From: Myxococcales bacterium
Lineage (GTDB): Bacteria > Myxococcota_A > Polyangia > Fen-1088
Direction of reading: 5' to 3'
Assembly (NCBI GenBank): GCA_003153015.1
Contig: PMBS01000041.1
Coordinates: forward strand, 1-43,972
DNA: 43,972 nt
Below, piece by piece: positions 28,337 through 39,056 of this stretch. The position numbers and the translations under genes were made by a program. Numbering within the stretch: the stretch's first letter is position 1; every line of letters starts with the position of its first letter. The notes beneath the pieces were generated by a model. The model made no database searches, had not been told where the DNA came from, and saw nothing but the letters and a program-made list of their open reading frames with translations.

Positions 28337-29770
28337 ATGAAAGCAAATCACTCGAAACTCTGGCTGACTCTTGCACTCCTGCTCGCGATGGGATGCGGGG
28401 CACGAACACCGCTCGACGACTGGGAGACACCGGCTAGCCCGGGCGCCGGCGGAACCACTTCCCAGAGTGGAGGCACAAGCGGAACCTCCGCAAGCCTTGG
28501 GGGCAGTCTCGCAACCGGCGGCCAGGGCGACGGCGGGCAAGTCGCGACCGGCGGACGCGGCGGGCAAGTCCCCTTCGGCGTCGGCGGTACCGTGGTCGGC
28601 GGCCGCGGCGGGCAAGTCGCGACTGGCGGGACCGGCGGACAAGTCCCCTTCGGCGTCGGCGGTACCGTGGTCGGCGGCCGCGGCGGGCAAGTCGCCACCG
28701 GAGGGACCGGTGGACAAGTTGCCACCGGCGGACGCGGCGGGAATATCCCAGACGGCGGCATCATAGTTGGCGGACGCGGCGGCGCGGGCGGGACCCCGCC
28801 ACTCGGTGGCACCGTGATCGGCGGACGCACCCGCGGGTCCGGCGGGCAAGTCGCTGCTAGCGGCGGCGCGGGCGGGACCCCTCCACTCGGCGGCACCGTG
28901 ATCGGCGGACGCACCCGCGGGTCCGGCGGGACAACCCCATCGGGCGGCACCGTGGCCGGCGGACGCACTGGAGTGACCACCGGGCCCATCCCCTTGGGCG
29001 GCACCATAGTCGGCGGACGCGGCGGCGCGGGCGGGACCACGCCACTCGGCGGCACCGTGGTCGGTGGACGCGGCGGCACCGCTGGCTCGAGCACCGCGGG
29101 TGGAACTGGGGCTGCGGGTAGCGGCGGGACGGCCGGCACCACGTGTGTAGGTTTGGCTCCCAATGAAGAACTGATCGACGACATGAATGATGGTGATCGC
29201 TTCATCCCGCAGGTCAACGGACGTGCCGGGGCCTGGAAAGACAGCGACGACGGCACTCCGGGCGCAACCATGTTCCCCGATCCAGCGGGACTATTCACCA
29301 TGACAGACACAGGCGACGCCTGTCGCAAGTACGCGGCCTACGCGTACGGTGGGCCCTTTGTAGACACGGGCGCTACCTTTGGGTTCGGGATCGGCGGCCC
29401 GTACAACGCATCCGCGTACACAGGCATCAGTTTCTGGGCAAAGATCGACGGCGGCACATCGTCGGGCTTGCGGGTCGCGTTCCCCGACAAGGACACCCAG
29501 CCTGATGGCGGGCTCTGCCAGCCGGGCGTCGCGGGTCCGACACAGTGCTGGGACCACTACGGCAAACGCATTACCAACCTCACCACGTTTTGGTCGAAGT
29601 ACTTCGTCGACTTCTCTTCACTCAGCCAGGACGCGTGGGGGCGCCAGGGAACCGCCTTCGACCCGTCGACCATCTACGAGGTGCAGTTCCAGATTCCGGT
29701 CGACGCCAAGTTCGGGATTTGGATCGACGACGTCGCGTTCTTCACAGGTTACTTCGGTCCCACACCCTAG
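28337..29770 (+). CDS. Gly-repeat lipoprotein with C-terminal CBM-like domain
   Basis: MKANHSKLWLTLALLLAMGCG lipobox; reiterated GGTVVGGRGGQVATGG; C-terminus ELIDDMNDGDRF...FWAKIDGG...FGIWIDDVAFF. Confidence 0.8.
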   Translation: MKANHSKLWLTLALLLAMGCGARTPLDDWETPASPGAGGTTSQSGGTSGTSASLGGSLATGGQGDGGQVATGGRGGQVPFGVGGTVVGGRGGQVATGGTGGQVPFGVGGTVVGGRGGQVATGGTGGQVATGGRGGNIPDGGIIVGGRGGAGGTPPLGGTVIGGRTRGSGGQVAASGGAGGTPPLGGTVIGGRTRGSGGTTPSGGTVAGGRTGVTTGPIPLGGTIVGGRGGAGGTTPLGGTVVGGRGGTAGSSTAGGTGAAGSGGTAGTTCVGLAPNEELIDDMNDGDRFIPQVNGRAGAWKDSDDGTPGATMFPDPAGLFTMTDTGDACRKYAAYAYGGPFVDTGATFGFGIGGPYNASAYTGISFWAKIDGGTSSGLRVAFPDKDTQPDGGLCQPGVAGPTQCWDHYGKRITNLTTFWSKYFVDFSSLSQDAWGRQGTAFDPSTIYEVQFQIPVDAKFGIWIDDVAFFTGYFGPTP

Positions 29771-30794
29771 CACTACTGACTGAAATTCGGACCGAGCCGG
29801 CGCGTCGCGAGGAGCCCTGGCCGCGACGAGCGACGAGGGAAGATACTCGACGTATTGTGCAGCGATGCTAGCTGACGTTCTATCGGGTGAAAGTCCCGTC
29901 GGCGTAGCCCTCCCAGGGAGCGCCGTAGTCATATCTGCTGTCAGGACGGGTGACCAACCTGACAAAAGCGCAGACGTAAAAGTCCTCGTGGGCTGGCGCA
30001 CGGGTACGCCCGTGCCTCGGTCCGATCCGCCAGGAGGGCGAGCAAACGGACAGGCCGCAGCGAAGGTGAATAGCCGCAAGCGAACCAGGAGACCCCGAAA
30101 TAGTATTCCCGCCCGAAGCGGATGGCGGGGGAGTCGAGCGCGCCGAGCCTCAAATACGTGGGCGAAGGCCATCGTCGTCGGTGAAGAGTACATCTGGGAA
30201 CAGGCAGCCGACGAGCACTCCGGGGGCATAGAGGACGGCATGTCAGGAAAGAGCGGGCAGCGAAAGCACGGAACCACTCGCGGGTCGCCTAGGCGCTCCC
30301 GCACAGCGAAGGCGTTGCGCATAATCGGCACTGCCGAGAAAACGCGACGTGCCTGCGAGTGGGGCGGATGGGGCCGGTTAAGCGTCGATGGACCGGGACA
30401 GAACAACCCGGACCGGAGCGAGGGCCCCTGGGGTAGAGCGGCGGGTGCCGCTCGCATGGCGGCGTCACACCGAGCCGGCTTCCTCGACTCTGATCGAGGT
30501 TTTCGGTGCGGCCACGGAGGACGCGAGCGTCGGAAGCAAACCCGAGAACGAGCAGGGCATGCCGGGAGTGGGCTTAACCTGCACGGACAAGGGGCAGGCC
30601 CCGACGGAAAGGCCAGCCTTGGAGCCGTACTGGGGAAAACTCGCCGTACGGAATCTTAGGGGGGACGATGGAAACGTCGGCATCATTCGAAGTCCGGTCC
30701 GCGCCATCGTCCTACCCGACTGACTGAGGAGCGAGAAAGCGGACAGGGCCCGCAGCAGCGACGGCGACGGGAGAATTTCAATCAGTAGTGCTAG
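29767..30794. mobile_element. CTAG-bounded element with 22-bp inverted ends (1 mismatch), containing the group II intron; MITE-like or large palindrome
   Basis: ctagcactactgactgaaattc (29767-29788) and gaatttcaatcagtagtgctag (30773-30794); weaker inverted similarity continues inward. Confidence 0.6.
29857..30720 (+). ncRNA. ORF-less group II intron ribozyme (864 nt)
   Basis: 5' GTGCAGCG...; TATCGGGTGAAAGTCCCG domain I signature; DV-like GAGCCGTACTGGGGAAAACTCGCCGTACGGAATC at 30622-30655; DVI stem GGACGATGG/CCATCGTCC with bulged A at 30714, 7 nt from the AC 3' end; EBS1 AATACG (30153-30158) complements IBS1 CGTATT (29851-29856). Confidence 0.87.
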
Positions 30795-30852
30795 TCACCT
30801 GACAGCCGCATCTCTCTCTCCTGACCTCCGCGCTCGATGGTGAGCTCGCAGC

Positions 30853-33318
<2,466 letters not shown>

Positions 33319-33443
33319 GGTTTGCAGACTAGCAGAAACGATCCCATGACCAAACAAATCGGTTGAGTCCGTCAAGCGCTTGACAGATCCCGCCGCGAAG
33401 ACTAGTTTGGCGCCGTACTGACAACTGAATACGGACGCGAGCG

Positions 33444-33640
33444 CGGGGCCTCGACGGCCCCGCTGAAAAGGGAAGCCGGTGCGCACCCAAGGGTGTCATT
33501 CCGGCGCGGTCCCGCCACTGTATGTGGGAAGTCTGTTCCGATATGACCACTGGAGGACAACCTCTGGGAAGGCTGGAGCAGGTGACGCGGCCTTGCCGCA
33601 AGACCCACGAGCCAGGAAACCTGCCCGCGTCAGCCACGAT
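33444..33640 (+). promoter_or_regulatory. Cobalamin (AdoCbl) riboswitch aptamer
   Basis: gggaagccggtgcgcaccc... gcggtcccgccactgta ... cacgagccaggaaacctgccc, the conserved cobalamin-riboswitch order, upstream of btuB-like gene. Confidence 0.93.
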
Positions 33641-33684
33641 GCCTTTCCCGAGGAGGAAGCGGGCGCCGAGCTAGCAGCTTGCGA

Positions 33685-33716
33685 CCCCCGCTTCCGCCGA
33701 CGGAACGGGGGTTTTT
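33685..33716 (+). terminator. Putative rho-independent terminator, riboswitch expression platform abutting the start codon
   Basis: cccccgcttccgccgacggaacgggggttttt: CCCCCG/CGGGGG and TTCCG/CGGAA stems plus T5, directly before cATG at 33718. Confidence 0.75.
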
Positions 33717-33717
33717 C

Positions 33718-35817
33718 ATGGGGTCGAAAAGGGTGCCGGCCGGCGCGGAGATCGCCGACCAAGCCTGCAAGCACAGACTTTCGTTTCCAGGCGCCGCTTC
33801 CGCGGCGGCGGTTCTGTGCATGACCGCGGGCACCACGCGGGCGGCCGAACCGCTCTATGAGACCGTGGTGGTGGCCGAGGCAGGGGCCGGAGACCGGGCG
33901 CGCCAGGATGACGCAGCGTCGTCTTCCATAGTCACGGCCGACCGCACTCCCCGTAGCGCTGAGGACTTGCCCCAACTCCTTTCCGAGCTGCCCGGCGTCT
34001 CGGTCACGCGTTTGGGCGGTCTGGGATCCATGGCCACCCTGTCGCTGCGCGGATCATCGGCCAACCAGGTCGAGGTCTACTTCGACGGCGTGCCGCTCTC
34101 GGCAGCCTCCGGTGGTGGCGTAGACATCGGGCTCATTCCGGTCGTGGATCTCGATTCGGTCGAGGTCTATCGGGGAATGAGCCCTATCGTGTTCGGCACC
34201 TCGGCCATGGGCGGAATTGTGTCGCTTTCGAGCGCCGCCGCAACCGATTCAGGTGCGCGCGCCTACGCGGGCGGCGGCTCTTTCGGGACCGAGTTTGCCG
34301 GGGTGCAAGGACGGTGGGCCGCGAAAAACCTACGCGCGCTCGGCAGCGTGAACGCTTTCAGCTCGGCCGGCGACTTCACCTATCACAACGACAATGCCAC
34401 ACTCCTCGATCCCGACCCCAGCGACGATTCCACACGTCGCCGCCAGAACAATGCCCTCTGGCAGATCGACGGCCTGGTTCACGTAGTGGGGCTTTTGCCT
34501 GGGCGGCGACAGATCTGGGGCACCGCCAGTTTTCTTCACCGCGATCAGGGCGTGCCACCCGTGGGCTCGCTGCTGGCGAGGGGAGCAGCGCTCGGCACCG
34601 ACAGACTGATTGCCACCGCGGCCTACCAGTCGCGCGACGATCTCGGGCTGGGCAGTTCGTTGCGTGCCCAACTCTACACGGTAACCACCTGGCAACGCTT
34701 CCACGATCCCTGCGGTGATCTGTCAGGCCAGCCCACCCAAACGCGGGACCTTTCCACCAGCTCTGGCGCCACGCTCGCTGGCTCGAAGCCGCTTGCTGGG
34801 TGGCTGAGGCTTTCCGCGATTGCCGAAGGCCGCTATGAACGCTTCGATCCTTCGAACGTTCTGTCCGGCGCGGTTTCCATTCCACCTGGCTCGCGTACTT
34901 TTGCTGCCGGCGGCATGGAGGCGCGTTTTCTCGTCCAAGCGCTACGTCTGGCCGTAATCCCGTCGCTGCGCCTGGAGGTGGCCAAGGACGAGATCACGAG
35001 CCCGAAACGCTATCGCCTGATAAACGCTGACACCCGACCCGCCACCTACTGGCTGCCCAACGCGCGCTTGGCCCTCGTGCAATGGGCGAGCGAGCAAGTC
35101 ACTCTGCGCGCAAACCTGGGGCGCTACGGTCGTCTGCCTTCGACGTTCGAGCGCTATGGAGACACCGGCCAAGTCTTGGGCAATCCCAGCCTGGTGCCCG
35201 AGACCGGCACCAACGCAGACCTTGGCGCAAACTGGACTCGCGCAGGCGCGCGGCTGCGGCTTTCGCTCGACGGCGCTCTGTTTGCCGCCTGGGCGCACGA
35301 CCTCATCCAATTCCTTCAGGTCGGGACCCAAATGCGGCCGGGCAACGTTGGTCGTGCGCGCATCCTGGGCGCGGAATTTTCGGCCACCGCCGACTGGCGA
35401 CGCCGCTTTCGGTTCTTCGGGCAAACCACCTTCACGGATGCGCGCGACCTAGAGGACGTGGCCTGTTGCCACAATAAGCAGCTTCCCCACCGGCCTCGCC
35501 TGCGCGCCTACGCGCGGCCCGAGCTGCGCAATCTTGCCCTGGCGGGTCGCTGGCGCTGGGGGCTGTACGCCGACCTGGACGTGACCAGCGGTAACTACCT
35601 CGACTCGCCCAACCTGGTCGAAGTCAACCCGCGTGTGCTCTTCGGTGCGGGTGGGCAGATCAGCGCACCCCACTGGGGGCTGCGCCTAGTGGCCAGCGCG
35701 CAGAACCTGGCCAACACCCCTGTCGTCGATCTGGTCGGCTATCCCCTGCCCGGCCGCTCGGTCTTTCTCACCCTGCAATGGTCCACGCCCGAAACCAACA
35801 AGGAGATTCTGGAATGA
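33718..35817 (+). CDS. btuB: TonB-dependent outer-membrane receptor, BtuB-like
   Basis: Plug-like ELPGVSVTRLGGLGSMATLSLRGSSANQVEVYFDGVPL...DSVEVYRGMSPIVFG; C-terminal beta strands; riboswitch upstream and btuCDF downstream. Confidence 0.88.
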   Translation: MGSKRVPAGAEIADQACKHRLSFPGAASAAAVLCMTAGTTRAAEPLYETVVVAEAGAGDRARQDDAASSSIVTADRTPRSAEDLPQLLSELPGVSVTRLGGLGSMATLSLRGSSANQVEVYFDGVPLSAASGGGVDIGLIPVVDLDSVEVYRGMSPIVFGTSAMGGIVSLSSAAATDSGARAYAGGGSFGTEFAGVQGRWAAKNLRALGSVNAFSSAGDFTYHNDNATLLDPDPSDDSTRRRQNNALWQIDGLVHVVGLLPGRRQIWGTASFLHRDQGVPPVGSLLARGAALGTDRLIATAAYQSRDDLGLGSSLRAQLYTVTTWQRFHDPCGDLSGQPTQTRDLSTSSGATLAGSKPLAGWLRLSAIAEGRYERFDPSNVLSGAVSIPPGSRTFAAGGMEARFLVQALRLAVIPSLRLEVAKDEITSPKRYRLINADTRPATYWLPNARLALVQWASEQVTLRANLGRYGRLPSTFERYGDTGQVLGNPSLVPETGTNADLGANWTRAGARLRLSLDGALFAAWAHDLIQFLQVGTQMRPGNVGRARILGAEFSATADWRRRFRFFGQTTFTDARDLEDVACCHNKQLPHRPRLRAYARPELRNLALAGRWRWGLYADLDVTSGNYLDSPNLVEVNPRVLFGAGGQISAPHWGLRLVASAQNLANTPVVDLVGYPLPGRSVFLTLQWSTPETNKEILE

Positions 35818-37046
35818 CCCATCGACGATTCGATTCTGTTTTTTCCCTTGTGCTTCCTGCAATGCTCGGGCTGGCTTGCGGCAGTGGTGCTGCGCCGGCG
35901 TCAGGCAGCGCCGGCCCAACCGGCTTGGCCGTCATCCACGGCAGCATCGACTACACTTCGTCGCTGCTGTCGCTCGTCGATCCAGCGACTGCCACGGTGG
36001 CGCGCGACAACTGCCTCAACTCGGGCAGCGCACCTCCGCAACTCTCGCAAGCGCTTTCTGGTGACGTGGTCCTACCCAGCGCGCCCTTGCCCGGCCATCC
36101 GCTAGTGCTTATCGATCGCGGCAACAACGCCCTTCTGTGGGTGAACCCCGCGGACTGCAGCGTGACCCGCGAGATCAGCGTCAGCACAGGATTTGCTGCC
36201 GACCCGCATGACGTGGTGGCGGTTGCGCAGAACAAGTTCTACGTGACCCGCTATGCGACCAACCTCAAGCCGAGCGCGGACCTGTCTGACTTCGACGAGG
36301 GCGCGGATCTCCTGATCTTGGACCTCGATCTTGGCAAGCCGGTGGCCCGCATTGACCTTTCCCCCTACGCCACGGGAGCGGGCATCAATCCCAACCCCGA
36401 CCGTGGCCTTGTTCTCGACGGCAAGATCTACATCACGCTCAACAACTTCAGCGCGGATTTCAGCCAGGCCGGGCCCGGTCGCGTGCTGGTGGTGGATCCA
36501 GCGACCGACGCGGTCACCACGATCATCGATCTGCCAGGTCTTAAGGACTGCAGTGCCATCGTGCCGGTGCCGGGGCAAGAAGGAGCCCTGGCTGTGGCGT
36601 GCGGCGGGGCCTTTGCCGACGGTGCTGACCGAGTCAAGGGCTCGGGCGTGGTCTTGATCGACACATCGGTGTCGCCCGCCACGGTACAGCCCCTGATGGC
36701 CGCGGCCTTTGGCCGCCCACTCTCATTCGCCGATCTCGCCGTGGTGAGCCCCACCCTCGCCTTTGCTGTCTTGCCTGGTGACTTTTCGGGCTCGCCTCCC
36801 GATCAACTGTGGCAGTTCGACTTCACCCGGGGCGTGCCGCAGAAGCTGCTCGACGGCGGTACTGACTACGTACTAGGAGGCCTGGTCTTTGATCCAGAAA
36901 CGCAGCGGGTTTTTCTGGGCGATGCCGATGCACAGACGCCCAAGCTGCATGTGCTTGACGTGAGTGTCTGGCCGCCGGCTGAGCTGCCCTCGTTCTCAAG
37001 CGACCCAGCCGCAGGCATGCTACCGCGGAATCTTGGATTGTACTAG
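35814..37046 (+). CDS. Beta-propeller (YncE-like) surface/periplasmic lipoprotein, candidate B12-binding accessory
   Basis: Lipobox MLGLACGSG; repeating blade-like segments (LSLVDPATATVARDN, LLWVNPADCSVTREI, LLILDLDLGKPVARID, VLVVDPATDAVTTI, VFLGDADAQTPKLHVLDV); ATGA overlap with btuB stop. Confidence 0.8.
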   Translation: MTHRRFDSVFSLVLPAMLGLACGSGAAPASGSAGPTGLAVIHGSIDYTSSLLSLVDPATATVARDNCLNSGSAPPQLSQALSGDVVLPSAPLPGHPLVLIDRGNNALLWVNPADCSVTREISVSTGFAADPHDVVAVAQNKFYVTRYATNLKPSADLSDFDEGADLLILDLDLGKPVARIDLSPYATGAGINPNPDRGLVLDGKIYITLNNFSADFSQAGPGRVLVVDPATDAVTTIIDLPGLKDCSAIVPVPGQEGALAVACGGAFADGADRVKGSGVVLIDTSVSPATVQPLMAAAFGRPLSFADLAVVSPTLAFAVLPGDFSGSPPDQLWQFDFTRGVPQKLLDGGTDYVLGGLVFDPETQRVFLGDADAQTPKLHVLDVSVWPPAELPSFSSDPAAGMLPRNLGLY

Positions 37047-37131
37047 TGCCGCTTGCCCGAAGTTACGAAAGGGTTTCAAACGATGCGCGCAACAATGAGG
37101 GACACTGAAACACGAGGCGAGGCGGCACTAG
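37043..37131. repeat. 89-bp CTAG-bounded palindromic element with 10-bp perfect inverted ends
   Basis: CTAGTGCCGC (37043-37052) and GCGGCACTAG (37122-37131); a third copy of the end (GCAGCACTAG) at 37286-37295. Confidence 0.6.
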
Positions 37132-37155
37132 TCTCGATTTACGGAGGGGTGTGCC

Positions 37156-37182
37156 CCTCCCCCCGTCGGGCGAAGCCCGACG
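37156..37182. repeat. GC-rich hairpin cccgtcgggcgaagcccgacggg
   Basis: Palindromic arms flanking GAA loop, located between the beta-propeller gene and btuC. Confidence 0.6.
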
Positions 37183-37294
37183 GGTCCCCCCTTCCCCCGC
37201 TCGGCCTTGCGGCCTCGCGGCTCGCGCTTTGCGCTCGCGTGCTACCCGAAGAGCCCCTGTGCATCCCTTCTACGAGTTCTGGCGGGCAGCACTA

Positions 37295-38281
37295 GTGAAG
37301 ACTGCGCTCACATACGCTGTCCTGCTCGTGCTCCTGGTGGGCTCGGTGGCGCTGGCGTTGCTGGTCGGGCACGGCAGTCTGGCCGACCCAGCGCTGCGTT
37401 CGACGTTGCTCGGCTTGCGGGCGACACGCGTAGGGGCAGCCTTGCTGGCAGGCGCGGCCCTGGCCACTGGCGGGGCCGTGGTGCAGGGCGTGTTCCGCGA
37501 TCCACTGGTCAGCCCATCCATCCTGGGCACCACAGCGGGCGCCAGCTTAGGCGGACAGTTGGCCATGCTGGCTTTGGTTTCGGGCTCGCCCTTGGCCAAC
37601 TTGGCGGTCAGCGCCGAAATGGTGTTGCCGCTCGGCTGCCTGCTGGGCGCCGGCCTGTCGCTTGCCATCGTGCTCACTTTCTGTCGCGAGCGCACCGGCA
37701 CGCTGACTCTCATCCTCACTGGGTTCATCCTGTCGTCGCTGTTTCTCGCCCTGTCCAGCTTCATCACCAGCCTGGCACAAGATTCCTGGGACATGAGCCG
37801 AGCCGTGGTGTCCTTCACTTTGGGCGGCGTGGGCGGGGTCAGCACGCGCCAGCTTTTCGCGGTCCTGCCCTTGGTCGGCATCGGCATCCTCGCCTGCTGG
37901 CTGTGGAGCGACAACCTCGACCTGCTGCTTTCCGGCGAAGACGAGGCCGGCAGCTTGGGCGTCGAGGTAGGGCGAGCCCGACGCTGGGCCGTGACCTGGG
38001 TGGCGGTACTGGCCGCTGCCGCCATCGCGGTGGGCGGCAACGTGGGGTTTGTCGGCCTCATCGTTCCGCACACCCTGCGGCCCTTGGTGGGCGTGCGCCA
38101 CCGGCGCCTGATTCCGGCCTGCGCCCTTCTGGGCGGCGCATTCCTCGTCGCCTGCGACGTCATCGCGCGCGTCTTCCCCAGCCGGTCCGAGCTGCCTCTC
38201 GGGGTAATCACCGGCATCATCGGGGCGCCCGTGTTTCTGATTTTGCTGGCACGCTCGCAACGCGAGGTGAGCCATGGCTGA
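37295..38281 (+). CDS. btuC: FecCD-family cobalamin/metal ABC transporter permease
   Basis: GTG start at 37295 (VKTALTYAVLLVLLVGSVALALLVGHG); LRATRVGAALLAGAALATGGAVVQGVFRDPLVSPSILGTTAGASLG; VGFVGLIVPHTLRPLVGVRHRRLIPACALLGGAFLVACD. Confidence 0.92.
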   Translation: MKTALTYAVLLVLLVGSVALALLVGHGSLADPALRSTLLGLRATRVGAALLAGAALATGGAVVQGVFRDPLVSPSILGTTAGASLGGQLAMLALVSGSPLANLAVSAEMVLPLGCLLGAGLSLAIVLTFCRERTGTLTLILTGFILSSLFLALSSFITSLAQDSWDMSRAVVSFTLGGVGGVSTRQLFAVLPLVGIGILACWLWSDNLDLLLSGEDEAGSLGVEVGRARRWAVTWVAVLAAAAIAVGGNVGFVGLIVPHTLRPLVGVRHRRLIPACALLGGAFLVACDVIARVFPSRSELPLGVITGIIGAPVFLILLARSQREVSHG

Positions 38282-39056
38282 CGAAGCACTCATCGAGGCA
38301 CAGGGGCTGACTGTGCGGCGGGGAAATCACGTACTGCTCGACCAGATCTCCTTTTCTCTTGGGGCAGGACAAGTGGTTGCGCTGCTCGGGCCAAACGGCG
38401 CGGGCAAGAGCACGCTGCTCAAGGCCCTGGCCGGCCTGTTGCCATTCTCGGGTGAGCTGCGGCTCGACGGCCGCGAGGCATCCCAACTTGGCCGCCCCGA
38501 ACGCGCGCGCCTGGTGGCCTATGTGCCCCAGCATTCGGCGCTGGATGCGGCCTTGCCAGTACGCGATGTGGTGGCGCACGGTCGCTTCGCCTATCGGGAT
38601 GTCTGGGGTCGGCCTGACCGGCGCGACGATGCGGCCATAGATCGGGCCATGCAGCTCACCGACACGCGCCGGCTGGCCGGCCGATCCTTCAGTCGCCTGT
38701 CCTACGGCGAGCGACGGCTGGTGCTGCTGGCGCGCGCCCTGGCCACCGAAGCGCGCGTGCTCCTGCTCGATGAGCCCACCGCCGCGCTGGATGTGACCCA
38801 CGCACTTGGCTTGCTCCACCTGCTACGGGACCTGGCGAGCCGCGGGGCTCTGGTCATGGTGGCGCTTCATCAACTCAACGAAGCCGCTCAGGTGAGCGAT
38901 CGGGCGCTGCTGCTCGCCAGCGGCCATCTGGTCGCCGCAGGCTCTGCGGCGGAGGTCATTTCTGTCGAGCCTGTGCGCCGGGTCTACGGCGTCGAAATCG
39001 TGCCCGCAGCCCAGTTTGGCTTTCGCACGCCGGCTGAGAAGGACACCCCTCCATGA
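38274..39056 (+). CDS. btuD: Cobalamin ABC transporter ATP-binding protein
   Basis: LLGPNGAGKSTLLKALAGLL; LSYGERRLVLLARALATEARVLLLDEPTAALD; overlaps btuC. Confidence 0.92.
   Translation: MADEALIEAQGLTVRRGNHVLLDQISFSLGAGQVVALLGPNGAGKSTLLKALAGLLPFSGELRLDGREASQLGRPERARLVAYVPQHSALDAALPVRDVVAHGRFAYRDVWGRPDRRDDAAIDRAMQLTDTRRLAGRSFSRLSYGERRLVLLARALATEARVLLLDEPTAALDVTHALGLLHLLRDLASRGALVMVALHQLNEAAQVSDRALLLASGHLVAAGSAAEVISVEPVRRVYGVEIVPAAQFGFRTPAEKDTPP

Noticed and set aside
29865-30659. 264-aa ORF (MLADVLSGESPVGV...) and 30388..30723 ORF
   Set aside because: They lie within the group II intron and translate conserved ribozyme segments (GGGTGAAAGTCCCG, DV); spurious coding.
37151-37294. Upstream extension of the btuC ORF
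   Set aside because: Reads through GC-rich palindromes; FecCD homology begins near the GTG at 37295.
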